DNA from: JBGSPQ01 sp041738505
Lineage (GTDB): Bacteria; Patescibacteriota; Gracilibacteria; UBA1369
DNA length: 64,000 bases
NCBI GenBank assembly: GCA_041738505.1
Contig: JBGSPQ010000010.1
Span: 1 to 64,000 of the forward strand
Direction: 5' to 3'
The notes under the pieces are model-generated. The model did no database searches. It saw nothing but the letters and a program-made list of their open reading frames with translations, and had not been told where the DNA came from. Position 1 is the stretch's first letter, and each line of letters opens with the position of its first letter. Below, one piece after another: positions 34,172-43,070 of the stretch. A program made the position numbers and the translations under genes.

Positions 34172-34978
34172 ATGAGCATGATTTGCGTGCCGGTCAGGGC
34201 AAAGACGTTAAATGAACTTACGAAACAGGTTAAAGAGGCTTCAAAAAAGGCCGACGTTGTTGAGGTTTGGATGGACTGGCTTCCGTTGGAAATCGGCGCG
34301 CATCAAGTTAGAAAAATAACGGCGAAACCGCTGATCGCGGTGTGCAAGGGCAAGCGGGAAAATGGTTCATGGAGGGGAGGCGAGGCGAAAAGAATAGAGC
34401 GGTTGATGGAGTGCGCGGCCGCCGGCATTGATTACGTGGACGTTGATTTGCGCACGCGCCCCGATTTAATAGCGCGCCTCGCAAAAACAACGGGCGGCCG
34501 CGCCCCTCACAAACACAATCCACGCCATAGCGCCGCCCTACGTGAAAGCGCCGCCGCGCACAATCATAGCGCCGCCCTACGTGATAACGCCGCCCCGCAC
34601 AAAAACGCCGCCCGCCGCACCAAACTGATTGTGTCTTATCACGATTTTAAAAAAACGCCGTCGTTAAAAACTCTAAAAAGCCTTTACTACCGGGCCGTCA
34701 CCGCCGGAGCGGACGTTGTTAAGATTTCTGTTTTTGCCAATGCATTTGAAGACAACTTAAGGTTGTTGGGGCTGGGCGCCGCCGTTGGCGCGGGCAAACG
34801 GCGCCGGCCGCTGATAATAACGTCCATGGGTGAAAAAGGGCGTATTGGCAGGATAGCGGCGCCCCTTTTCGGCTCAATCATAGTCTTTGCGGCTTCGGAC
34901 AAAAAAAACCTGACCGCTCCCGGACAATTAACTCTGGAACAATATAAAAAGATTGCGTCGGTAATTAATACCGATTAA
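34172..34978 (+). CDS. aroD: 3-dehydroquinate dehydratase, type I, with repeat insertion
   Basis: 268 residues. The type I fold is recognised by ICVPVRAKTLNEL, VEVWMDWLP (Glu), LIVSYHDFKKTP (catalytic His), ADVVKISVFAN (Schiff-base Lys) and SMGEKGRIGR near the end. It dehydrates 3-dehydroquinate in the shikimate pathway. Between strand 3 and the His strand is an extra ~45-residue Ala/His/Arg-rich insertion made partly of a 13-residue duplication (HSAALR...). No other shikimate genes are in the window. It lies 9 nt after cdaR, so it is probably cotranscribed. An in-frame TTG at 34169 is an alternative start. Confidence 0.85.
   Translation: MSMICVPVRAKTLNELTKQVKEASKKADVVEVWMDWLPLEIGAHQVRKITAKPLIAVCKGKRENGSWRGGEAKRIERLMECAAAGIDYVDVDLRTRPDLIARLAKTTGGRAPHKHNPRHSAALRESAAAHNHSAALRDNAAPHKNAARRTKLIVSYHDFKKTPSLKTLKSLYYRAVTAGADVVKISVFANAFEDNLRLLGLGAAVGAGKRRRPLIITSMGEKGRIGRIAAPLFGSIIVFAASDKKNLTAPGQLTLEQYKKIASVINTD
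34526..34603 (+). repeat. 39-bp tandem repeat inside aroD
   Basis: Units at 34526-34564 and 34565-34603 share the first 20 bases exactly and most of the rest. Each encodes 13 residues starting HSAALR. The insert is much more GC-rich than the flanking gene. Confidence 0.85.
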
Positions 34979-35005
34979 GCTCTGTTTTTGCATTAATCAA
35001 ACACA

Positions 35006-36094
35006 ATGAAAATAGGAATCGTGGGACTTCCCAACGTCGGAAAATCAACTCTCTTTAACGCCATGACCCGCAGTCGCGGGGCCAAAGCGGAAAACTTTCC
35101 TTTCTGCACCATAGACCCCAACGTGGGAGTGGTGGAGGTGCCGGACGAACGGCTTCTGCCTTTAAAGGAAACGGTAAAAACCGACGTTATCATACCGGCG
35201 ATAGTGGAATTTGTGGACATTGCCGGACTTGTAAAAGGAGCAAGCGAGGGCGAGGGGCTGGGCAACCAGTTTCTTTCTCACATCAGGGAATGCGACGCCG
35301 TGGCGCAGGTTATCCGGGTATTTGAAGACAAAAACGTAACCCACGTTCACGAAACGATTGACGCCGGACGGGACAAGGAAATAATTGAAACCGAACTGAT
35401 GCTGGCCGATATGCAGACACTGCAAAAAAGGCTGGCCAGGGCGCGAAGCGACGCAAAATCGGGACAAAAGGACAAAATGGCCTATGCCACACTTCTGGAA
35501 AAAGTGGAAAAAATCCTTGGAGGAGGGCAAAAAATAATTGATGCCGGCCTCACCGGCGAAGAACTGGAGGAATTACACGATCTGCATTTCATCACCGCAA
35601 AACCCATTCTCTATATCGCCAATGTACACGAAGATGAAATCGGACTGCTGGACATAAAAAGCCTTTCGGAAAAAATAGGCGTCGGCGAACATGAAAGACT
35701 CGTACCCATCTCCGCCAAAATAGAGGAGGAACTGGGAAGCATTCCCGAAGAGGAGGCCGCGGTCTTTCTGAAGGAACTGGGTCTCGGGGAGACGGGATTA
35801 AATGCCCTCATCCGCGCCGCCTATGAAACACTTGGTTTGATTACTTATTTCACAGCCGGACCCATGGAAGTGCGCGCCTGGACAATCACCAAAGGCGATA
35901 AAGGCCCCCGCGCCGCCGGCAAAATCCACACCGATTTTGAAAAGGGTTACATCCGCGCCGAAGTGGTTTTCTGGAAAGATCTGGTTGACTGCGGAGGAGA
36001 GGCGCCGGCTCGTGAAAAAGGTCTTATCCGCACCGAAGGAAAGGAGTATGTTGTAAAAGACGGTGACGTGATGCATTTTTTCTTTTCAAAATAG
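35006..36094 (+). CDS. ychF: Ribosome-binding ATPase YchF (OLA1 family)
   Basis: 362 residues, full length. G1 is [16 protein letters not shown]3 [10 protein letters not shown], and G4 is NVHE in place of NKxD, the change linked to ATP rather than GTP preference in this family. A coiled coil sits in the middle and a TGS domain at the end ([24 protein letters not shown]). It binds ribosomes and takes part in stress responses. The stop codon is followed at once by the ATG of the HisA-like gene. Confidence 0.97.
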   Translation: MKIGIVGLPNVGKSTLFNAMTRSRGAKAENFPFCTIDPNVGVVEVPDERLLPLKETVKTDVIIPAIVEFVDIAGLVKGASEGEGLGNQFLSHIRECDAVAQVIRVFEDKNVTHVHETIDAGRDKEIIETELMLADMQTLQKRLARARSDAKSGQKDKMAYATLLEKVEKILGGGQKIIDAGLTGEELEELHDLHFITAKPILYIANVHEDEIGLLDIKSLSEKIGVGEHERLVPISAKIEEELGSIPEEEAAVFLKELGLGETGLNALIRAAYETLGLITYFTAGPMEVRAWTITKGDKGPRAAGKIHTDFEKGYIRAEVVFWKDLVDCGGEAPAREKGLIRTEGKEYVVKDGDVMHFFFSK

Positions 36095-36814
36095 ATGGAA
36101 ATCATTCCGGTGATTTATATTCTGGACGGGCAATGCACGGCGCTTTATAAGGGCGATTACGGTCAGAAAAAAACTTATCGCGGAAGCCCGCTGGAATGGG
36201 CGGAAAAATTTATCAACGATGGCGCGGAAAAAATCTATCTTGCCGATTTAAATGCCAGAAAAAACGGCGGGTTTGAGCAGAAAGAATTATTTGCGGAGCT
36301 GTTAAAAAAAATAAGTGTCCCTGTTTTGGTGGAGGCTTCCTTTCCGGATTTGGCATCTATCGGAGAGGTTCTTGAGATGGGCGCGGAGCAAATTGTTTTA
36401 CGTTCACCCGGTATTGAATTTGCCGGAAAAGCGATTGAAACATTCGGTGCGCAAAAAATCGTTGTACAGATTTTTTCCAAACGTGATGAATTGATAGAAA
36501 ACAGGGAGAAAAAGAACGCCGACGATTTTACGGACGTGGTGGATTATGCCGAAAAACTTATTCCTATGGGGGTGAAATATGTGATTTACAAAGACCGGCG
36601 CAGCGAAGGAATTCTCACTCATCCAAATTATGATGAAATAGACAGGTTGTTTCTGACCTGCGGAAAAGACCTGAAAATCTACTCTTCGGGGGGGATTTCC
36701 GAAATCCCTCATCTTAAACTGCTGGAAAAAACAGGAGCGCATGGGGCGCTCATCGGGAAAGCCTTTTATGAAAGAACCATTGGCGTAGGGGAAGCCATGG
36801 AGGCAGTGGAATAA
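36095..36814 (+). CDS. HisA-fold protein lacking both catalytic aspartates
   Basis: 239 residues with the HisA/HisF beta-barrel pattern: IIPVIYILDGQCTALYKGDY at the start, YLADLNARKNGG, and phosphate-binding ends SSGGIS and GALIGKAFYERTI. In HisA the first strand has Asp in PALDL; here the position is Tyr8. The second catalytic Asp (SLD) is replaced in VVQIFSKRD (F127/S128). So it probably does not do the HisA isomerisation. It may bind a phosphosugar or have another reaction. It starts directly after the ychF stop. No other histidine genes are in the window. Confidence 0.78.
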   Translation: MEIIPVIYILDGQCTALYKGDYGQKKTYRGSPLEWAEKFINDGAEKIYLADLNARKNGGFEQKELFAELLKKISVPVLVEASFPDLASIGEVLEMGAEQIVLRSPGIEFAGKAIETFGAQKIVVQIFSKRDELIENREKKNADDFTDVVDYAEKLIPMGVKYVIYKDRRSEGILTHPNYDEIDRLFLTCGKDLKIYSSGGISEIPHLKLLEKTGAHGALIGKAFYERTIGVGEAMEAVE

Positions 36815-39208
36815 TCATGCCCTCTTTCTGAAATTAACATATTCCATAGAAAGGTAAGCCAGAATCATCAGGACAAGACCGAGCAGAATAAACCAGTTCA
36901 AAGACAGTTCAAAGAAGTATATTTCCGCGAACAAAGTAATCACCGCAAAGGCGCTCAATAGAAAAGTTAATGCCCAAAAAGTATTTGTCTCGCGCAGTTC
37001 GGGGAAGCTCCTTTGGGTTAGTCTTTTAAGCAGGAACACCATCATGAACAACATGAATGTTCCGGCATAAAGCAGAATGCTGGATAAATAGGGGTTTGAT
37101 TCGTAGGTTAGCTGTGACGAAATATAATGCAGAAAATAGGGGTGGGACGCCCACAGCGCGAATGTGAAAGCAATTGCCATGCTGAAGGCGATCTTCCTGC
37201 GGAAAAACCTGCGGGTTACATTCCTTACACCGTCTACGTGTTCAATCGCTTCGCACACCTGGGAGATTTGCGAATAATTTTCAACGCAAATCGTAAATTT
37301 GGTAATCAGCTCACCGGTCCAGAAAGAGATGTGTCCTTTTGCAAAGACTATATTCAGTTTATGTTCGGCGATTTCACGCAATATTTTGCGCATCTGGCCT
37401 ATCATATCCCTGCTTATAACCTTTAGAGTGACCATCGTGTAATTTTTGGCACTGTCGGTATGAAAAAATTTCCGTTCCAGGAAAAGAACGATTTTACTTG
37501 TCGGTACATCCTTGTGCGGATACAAACCATTAACAAAATCCAGCGGGCTTAAAGTTCCCTCGCCGATTTTAAGCAGGACGTCTTCAATCGTTAAACATCC
37601 TTTTTTGTTCTTGCAGAACAATTTAAGCTTTTTTTGAGGTATGTCGTTAATCATGCCCAGACCAGCCCAGTCCAGTTCTTTCTGAAGAAGCCTTCTGCCG
37701 GTAATGATCTTTTCCTCTTTTGAAACCTTCCTGAAATAATCCAGAATCCTGCTTTTGGCTGTATTTGTCTTTACAAACGCCAGCCAAGACCTGCTCGGAC
37801 CTTTTGGCATGTCCGAAGTGATAATATTAACGGTATCGCTGTTTTTCAGCTTGGTTGTAACCGGAACAATCTGTCCGTTTACCTCCGCCTTAATCGCCCT
37901 ATTACCGACCTCCGTGTGAATTTCATAGGCAAAGTCCACGCAGGTGGCTTCATTGGGAAGATCAACGGTAGTTCCTTTTGGCGTAAATACAAAAATCCTG
38001 TCATGGAGAATATCGTCTTTCAGTTTCTCCATAAAATCCGACTCAACGCTGTTTTGTTCAAGTTTTTGCATTTGCATAATTTTGCATGCCCAGTTGGCCC
38101 GCCCGTCCTCCTGCAGATGAAGTGTCTTAGTGGATTTTTCAAAATATTGCGCCGCTATACCATATTCCGCTTCCAGATGCATTTGCCGACTGCGGATTTG
38201 GAATTCGGTTGTCACTCCCTTGATGCCGAAAACGGTGGTATGAAGGCTCTGGTATCCGTTCTTCTTGGGCAGTGAAATAAAGTCCCTGAAAGTACCGGGC
38301 TTGGGCTTGAACAGGCTGTGGATAATTCCCAGCGTGTGATAACATTCATCTTTGTTATCCACAATAACGCGGAGCGCTATCATATTGTCATATTCATTCA
38401 ATTTACCGTTTTCACCGGCCGTTCTTTTATAAATGTGGTAAATATTTTTTGTTCTGCCGTACACACTGCACGAAATTTTTTGTTGAGACAGTTCTTTCTT
38501 AATCATCTCAATTGTTGTGTCCATGATATGTTCGTTTTTTTTTCCGCCCATCTTAAGTCTGTCCGAAATCATCTGATAATCTTCGGGATACAGATGTTGA
38601 AAGCACAAATCCTCCATCTCCGTTTTAAGTTCTTCAATCCCCAGCAGATTTGCAATCGGAACAAAAATTTCCAAAGTCTCTCGGCTTATTCGGGATATTT
38701 TTTCCGGCTTGTTGATGGCGTAAAGTGTTCTCATATTATGAAGCCTGTCCGCCAGTTTGATCAGGATGATTCTTGGATCCTTGGCTGTGTGGATAAACAG
38801 CTTTTTCAAAGATTCAACCTGTCTGTTTGCCATTTCGTGCCGGTAATGGACTTTAGACAGTTTGGTGATTCCTTCCACAAGATAAGCGATTTTTTTGCCG
38901 AATTTTGATTCAATTTCCTCTATGGACTTATCGGTATCCTCCGGAACATCATGGAGCAGAGCCGCAATCAAAGTATCCTCGTCCACATGCAGAGCACTAA
39001 GTATCCTGGCGGTTTCATAAGGGTGAATGATGTACGGATGGCCGCTCTTTCGTAACTGCCCTTCATGTGCCAGAGCCGAAAAAGCAAACGCCTTTCTTAA
39101 TTTGATTTCATGCAGGTCCGGCAAATAACGCCTCACCTCGCCGATAAGGTTATCAACGTCAACGCTGTATTCTTTTTTCAATTGTTGAAGAAGAATGACA
39201 CTGCGCAT
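36815..39208 (-). CDS. RelA/SpoT (p)ppGpp synthetase/hydrolase with C-terminal transmembrane domain
   Basis: 797 residues from ATG 39208; the frame extends to 39253, but a promoter with predicted start near 39234 favours the shorter form. The HD hydrolase (~25-180) has HPYIIHPYETA and LLHDVPEDT. The synthetase (~230-360) has YDNMIALRVIV, FRDFISLPKKNGYQSLHTTV and EFQIRSRQMHLEAEYGIAA. A TGS domain (FVFTPKGTTVDLPN) and an ACT domain follow. After the ACT domain, where RelA and SpoT normally end, about 125 residues form four hydrophobic helices (IAFSMAIAFTFALW; SSILLYAGTFMLFMMVFLL; FWALTFLLSAFAVITLFAEI; WFILLGLVLMILAYL). This would tether the alarmone enzyme to the membrane. Confidence 0.93.
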   Translation of the reverse strand: MRSVILLQQLKKEYSVDVDNLIGEVRRYLPDLHEIKLRKAFAFSALAHEGQLRKSGHPYIIHPYETARILSALHVDEDTLIAALLHDVPEDTDKSIEEIESKFGKKIAYLVEGITKLSKVHYRHEMANRQVESLKKLFIHTAKDPRIILIKLADRLHNMRTLYAINKPEKISRISRETLEIFVPIANLLGIEELKTEMEDLCFQHLYPEDYQMISDRLKMGGKKNEHIMDTTIEMIKKELSQQKISCSVYGRTKNIYHIYKRTAGENGKLNEYDNMIALRVIVDNKDECYHTLGIIHSLFKPKPGTFRDFISLPKKNGYQSLHTTVFGIKGVTTEFQIRSRQMHLEAEYGIAAQYFEKSTKTLHLQEDGRANWACKIMQMQKLEQNSVESDFMEKLKDDILHDRIFVFTPKGTTVDLPNEATCVDFAYEIHTEVGNRAIKAEVNGQIVPVTTKLKNSDTVNIITSDMPKGPSRSWLAFVKTNTAKSRILDYFRKVSKEEKIITGRRLLQKELDWAGLGMINDIPQKKLKLFCKNKKGCLTIEDVLLKIGEGTLSPLDFVNGLYPHKDVPTSKIVLFLERKFFHTDSAKNYTMVTLKVISRDMIGQMRKILREIAEHKLNIVFAKGHISFWTGELITKFTICVENYSQISQVCEAIEHVDGVRNVTRRFFRRKIAFSMAIAFTFALWASHPYFLHYISSQLTYESNPYLSSILLYAGTFMLFMMVFLLKRLTQRSFPELRETNTFWALTFLLSAFAVITLFAEIYFFELSLNWFILLGLVLMILAYLSMEYVNFRKRA

Positions 39209-39240
39209 AAGTCTGATTTTAAGATAACTTGTGAATCTAA

Positions 39241-39269
39241 AGTATGTCACCACCTGAAGAAACGGTCAA
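39241..39269 (-). promoter_or_regulatory. Promoter of the RelA/SpoT gene
   Basis: On the minus strand TTGACC (39269-39264), 17-nt spacer, CATACT (39246-39241). The predicted start near 39234 lies inside the longer frame, supporting translation from 39208. Confidence 0.5.
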
Positions 39270-39325
39270 ATTTCAATTGGTACTTGAGTACAATATGATA
39301 AAAACAGCTCAAATAAGCCAAGTTA

Positions 39326-39354
39326 TTGACGTTAGGGCGATAAAAACCTATAAT
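39326..39354 (+). promoter_or_regulatory. Promoter of the sortase gene
   Basis: TTGACG (39326-39331), 17-nt spacer, perfect TATAAT (39349-39354): 11 of 12 consensus bases. ATG at 39386. Confidence 0.7.
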
Positions 39355-39385
39355 TATATTTAAGGTAATCTAATTCCGCAAAGAC

Positions 39386-40393
39386 ATGAACTCCGGAAAA
39401 ACGAAAAAAAATAGCCAATCCAGAAGCAGAAACGTACCGATTAACGAAGAAAGCGGGCAAAATCCCGAGGAGGCTCCTCTTGAGCGCGTAATTCATCCCG
39501 AAGCGAGCCGCCATTATGAACTCCACATCTCCGCGGCGGCTGATCCCACCCATGCCGCTTCAGCCCAAACGGGGGGAGTGGAAAAAAAACACGCATCAAC
39601 CGGACACCGCCCCTCCGCAAAAAAAGCACCGGCGGACTTTGAAACCGCGCACGCCACCCCCAAAAAAAGATCCCGTATCAGCCGGAAAATATGGAACCTG
39701 TTGGAGTGGATTGCCGTTTCCGCGCTCATCTTTACCGCGCTTTTCTTTGTCATAAATTTTTCGTCGTATTCCATGCTGTTAAAAAACAAGCTGGAAAAAG
39801 TGACGGGAACTTTTCAGCTTGATCCTTACATAGAACAAATGATGGATGACGGGACAGCGCCGGCGGCACAGGAGCCGCTTCCGCCGGTCACCGAAAACTC
39901 TTCGTTCAGCAGCCAGATTCCTCCGCTGAAACTGGAAGTCTCGCCGCCGGACGACAGGGTGATAATCCCCAGAATCAATCAAAATGTACCGATTGTAAAT
40001 GTGAGCTCGGAAAATCTGATAAAAAGAGACTGGAACGCGCTGGAAACGGACATCCAGGACGCGCTTAAAGAGGGTGTAGTACATTACCCGGGAACAGCCC
40101 AGCCCGGCGACAGAGGCAATGTGGTGATTACCGGCCACAGTTCATATTTTCCCTGGGATCCGGGAAGATTTAAAGATGTTTTTGCCCTGCTTCACGAAAT
40201 TGTGGTGGGGGACACCGTGATTGTTTACCACGACCAGCACAAATACACTTATGAGGTTTTCGAAAAGAAAGTGGTCAATCCCGACGAGGTGGAGGTTTTG
40301 ACGCAGGAGGGCGATGAAAGGCTTACACTCATAACCTGTACGCCGGTTGGAACAAACTTAAGAAGGCTCATAGTATTCGCAAGACCCGTATAA
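39386..40393 (+). CDS. Sortase
   Basis: 335 residues. A long basic cytoplasmic tail (~100 residues, Lys/Arg/Pro-rich) precedes one helix (about 104-126). The sortase barrel occupies ~185-335: His251 in VITGHSSYF, Cys318 in LTLITCTPV and Arg326/327 in NLRRL form the catalytic set. It joins sorting-signal proteins to the wall or to each other. The subclass is unclear; class D/E is closest by eye. The unusually long N-tail is notable. No LPxTG-like substrate is obvious in the window. Confidence 0.92.
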   Translation: MNSGKTKKNSQSRSRNVPINEESGQNPEEAPLERVIHPEASRHYELHISAAADPTHAASAQTGGVEKKHASTGHRPSAKKAPADFETAHATPKKRSRISRKIWNLLEWIAVSALIFTALFFVINFSSYSMLLKNKLEKVTGTFQLDPYIEQMMDDGTAPAAQEPLPPVTENSSFSSQIPPLKLEVSPPDDRVIIPRINQNVPIVNVSSENLIKRDWNALETDIQDALKEGVVHYPGTAQPGDRGNVVITGHSSYFPWDPGRFKDVFALLHEIVVGDTVIVYHDQHKYTYEVFEKKVVNPDEVEVLTQEGDERLTLITCTPVGTNLRRLIVFARPV

Positions 40394-40406
40394 ACAACCG
40401 CCTGTT

Positions 40407-40973
40407 TTAAAGCTCCGCCAGTCTAGCCAGAAGTTCTTCCTCTTTTTGCTTTTCCTCTTCCTGAGATTTCATTTCGGCGCCGGCTATTGCCTGTCTCTTC
40501 TCTTTGGTCTCAAACTCTTTCCATTCAATCATGTGTTTTTCATTCAGCTTTTCCAGCTTATTTTCATATTCCTTATCCAGTTTGTTCAACTGCATTTTTT
40601 CATTAAGGAGAATGTCACGGAATTTACCGATTTGATCCTCGGTCATTATCGGAAGAATCTGAAACCAGTAATCCCTCTCATCCTTATTCATGGATTCCGT
40701 CTCCTCAATCAGCTTAACCAGATCGGGAAATTTCTGAGTGACCAGATCGGGAACGGTACGCTTGTTTTGGGATGCGTCGGAAACTGCGGCAATCATATCG
40801 GTTTCTTCCAGCAGGGAAATATTGGTCGGCGGTTTTTGCGCTGTGGATGCCGGAGTTGTCCCCGTTTGAGCCGGTTGAGCGCTTCCTCCCTGAGCCGGTT
40901 GTGAAGTTCCGGTAGTACCTGCGGCACCTGTCTGTCCGGAATTTACCGGATTGATTTGTATGTCGTCAGCCAT
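40407..40973 (-). CDS. Coiled-coil protein with Gly/Thr/Gln-rich N-terminus (paralogue A)
   Basis: 188 residues. The first ~50 are low-complexity (Gly, Thr, Gln, Ala, Pro). The rest is helical: NKDERDYWFQILPIMTEDQI followed by a coiled coil (KLDKEYENKLEKLNEKHMIEW) and a Glu/Lys-rich tail. The order and spacing match the product at 60829-61341 (KDEKKRIIESIPKLRQEQV ... KKLEKQHLADWQDIE). No known family is evident. It is the last gene of a three-gene unit with an M15 peptidase gene. Confidence 0.7.
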   Translation of the reverse strand: MADDIQINPVNSGQTGAAGTTGTSQPAQGGSAQPAQTGTTPASTAQKPPTNISLLEETDMIAAVSDASQNKRTVPDLVTQKFPDLVKLIEETESMNKDERDYWFQILPIMTEDQIGKFRDILLNEKMQLNKLDKEYENKLEKLNEKHMIEWKEFETKEKRQAIAGAEMKSQEEEKQKEEELLARLAEL

Positions 40974-41016
40974 GTTTCAAAAATTATATCTTATTATTAT
41001 ACTTAAAAATCGGATT

Positions 41017-43062
41017 TTATGCAATTCGGGCTTGCCGTGAACCTTTCACACGGGTATCCACTTCATTTAGCATTGGGCTGATTTTCTCCCAATAGCGGCT
41101 TGCCGCCGGACTGGAATTGATAATGGCCCGCCCTTGAGAATCTCGGGGATCAACCTTTAATTGAAAATGCATCGGATCGCCTTTCTCTCCAAAATGAAAG
41201 CCGGGTTCCGGCACCGATCCCCAGGCAAAACCCGACTCAACCAGTGCCATTACAACCTGGTCGGGAATATCACCTCTGCCGTCCTTGGGCCAGTTGGTTG
41301 ACGGATCAATATCAAAAGCCATACCGAAAGCATGGGAGCTCTTAATGTCGGGACTTTCCACCCCTCCGATTTTCAGTCCTCGGAAATCATAACCGTGATA
41401 CCTTGAAATTTGGGGCTTGTAATTTACTTTGCTCTGTTTGATTTTCTCTTCCGCCGCTTTTAAAAACGGAATCATCATCAGGTTAATACCACCATTTGGT
41501 GGCTTTTTAAAGGGCCTGCCCAGAAAAGTCAGTTCGCCGCCGGTGACCGGATCCACATTGGTCAAGTACGGTTCGATTTCGGGTTTGGTTTTACCCAGGA
41601 GCGAAGGCATACTATCCGTTGTATATTTAGGAGAATTTTTGGCGTTGAGATCGGTTATTCTTTGTCTCAAAACCGATACATCCGAAAAGACCGGTTTTTC
41701 TGTGCCGGGACTGTATTTTTCATTCGCTTGCGGTTGATTGGCTGTGGCATCGGGAGCCTGCTGTGGCGCCGGTTGTGGGCCGATGGGCGGTTGAGATTCG
41801 GGACCTGCGGGAGTTGGCTGTGGGCCGACGGGCGGTAGTGCTTCGGCACCCGCTGGAGCCGCCTGAGGTTGTTGGGCGGGAGTGGCGGGTGCGGGTTGCG
41901 GACCGACGGGCGGTTGTGCTTCGGCACCTGCGGGAGCCGCCTGAGTCTGTGCGGCGGGCACGGTCGGGCCCGTTCCTTCCGGCACTGTTACAAAACCAAG
42001 CCAGTTGTTGAAAAGAGATGACTGGGCGACGGTAACTTCATGAATTTTTCCTTGATCATTTACCAGTTTCATCATCGGGGGAGGCCCGGGGTTGCTCACA
42101 ATTGCGGTGGTCTTTGCCTTTTCCTTGTCTTTTCCGTCATGGAAAAACAAAACGTCACCTGTTTTTAACTTTGAAATTTCCTTTTCGGCGCTGAAAACGC
42201 AGTTCGGCACATTTTTAAGCGATGCCAGAAAAGCGTTTGCATCGGGTTTAGCGGGAAGATTAAGCACCTTTGCAACATACTCCACATCTTTGTTTGAAGA
42301 GGTTAAAGTCTTTGTTTCATCAACTCGGGAGAAATCCACTTTAACCTGTTTGATTTCCTCTTCGGTGAATTTTTCACCGCCTGAAGTCAGCGACGTGTCA
42401 CCGCTGATTTTGGAAAACAAATCTTTCAGCATTTTAAAAAGTTCAGACATCAATTCACCCAAACCCATATTTTTGGCAGTCTGTTGATAGTCCTGAAGAG
42501 TCTCAACCGTTTTCGCCGCCTGTGAATCCTTGTCTGTGTTTTCTCCGCTTTCTGCGGTGGGGGCGGCTCCATCGCCTTCGGCTTGAGCCGCCGGGGGTTC
42601 CCCGCTTTCGGGAGACTCGGGGGCATTGGCATCGGTTTCGGGAGTTTCCGCCTGAGTTGCCGGCGCGGAAGGAGCGTCCACGGGGACTCCGCCTGTCACC
42701 GGGGCTTGCTCCGTAGCATCCTGCAAAGTGTTCTTGGATCCTTCGGCATGAGCAATCAGCTCCGCCAACGCTTTCTTTAAATTGGGATCGGCCACTTCGG
42801 TCTCCATAAGCAGATGCAGATCGGCCATTTGCCCCTGACTTGACTTCAGCGAATCAACAAAATCAACAACCTTTTGTTTTTGTTCCGCGCTAAACTTTTT
42901 GGCCGCCGCCGCCGCATCGTACATCCATTCCAATGTAAGATTAATGGATTCCTCTCTTTCCGGGGTCATGGGTTCACCCATCTTTTCAGCCAGAGTTTTC
43001 GCCCATGAGGCAAAGTCAGGTAATGCCGATATGGACTCTTTGGGTTTTTCCACAGTAGTCAT
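41017..43062 (-). CDS. Multidomain protein with C-terminal M15 (VanY-like) peptidase domain
   Basis: 681 residues, no signal peptide. Residues 1-100 are helical. Low-complexity Pro/Glu/Ala stretches follow (~110-170 and again ~375-440; the second contains repeats of PPVGPQP). Between them a domain at ~235-365 (TGDVLFFHDGKDKEKAKTTAIVS) has an NlpC/CHAP-like look but no clear catalytic Cys/His. The C-terminus (~455-681) is an M15 peptidase: SSHAFGMAFDID (SxHxxGxAxD zinc site), GFAWGS and GDPMHF. M15 enzymes cut L-Ala-D-Glu or D-Ala-D-Ala bonds in peptidoglycan. Lack of a signal sequence means export by lysis, a holin or another route, or an intracellular role. Confidence 0.8.
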   Translation of the reverse strand: MTTVEKPKESISALPDFASWAKTLAEKMGEPMTPEREESINLTLEWMYDAAAAAKKFSAEQKQKVVDFVDSLKSSQGQMADLHLLMETEVADPNLKKALAELIAHAEGSKNTLQDATEQAPVTGGVPVDAPSAPATQAETPETDANAPESPESGEPPAAQAEGDGAAPTAESGENTDKDSQAAKTVETLQDYQQTAKNMGLGELMSELFKMLKDLFSKISGDTSLTSGGEKFTEEEIKQVKVDFSRVDETKTLTSSNKDVEYVAKVLNLPAKPDANAFLASLKNVPNCVFSAEKEISKLKTGDVLFFHDGKDKEKAKTTAIVSNPGPPPMMKLVNDQGKIHEVTVAQSSLFNNWLGFVTVPEGTGPTVPAAQTQAAPAGAEAQPPVGPQPAPATPAQQPQAAPAGAEALPPVGPQPTPAGPESQPPIGPQPAPQQAPDATANQPQANEKYSPGTEKPVFSDVSVLRQRITDLNAKNSPKYTTDSMPSLLGKTKPEIEPYLTNVDPVTGGELTFLGRPFKKPPNGGINLMMIPFLKAAEEKIKQSKVNYKPQISRYHGYDFRGLKIGGVESPDIKSSHAFGMAFDIDPSTNWPKDGRGDIPDQVVMALVESGFAWGSVPEPGFHFGEKGDPMHFQLKVDPRDSQGRAIINSSPAASRYWEKISPMLNEVDTRVKGSRQARIA

Positions 43063-43070
43063 GGATTGCT

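Noticed and set aside
41017..43062. NlpC/P60 active domain in the middle region
   Set aside because: Fold-like pattern only; no convincing catalytic Cys-His pair.
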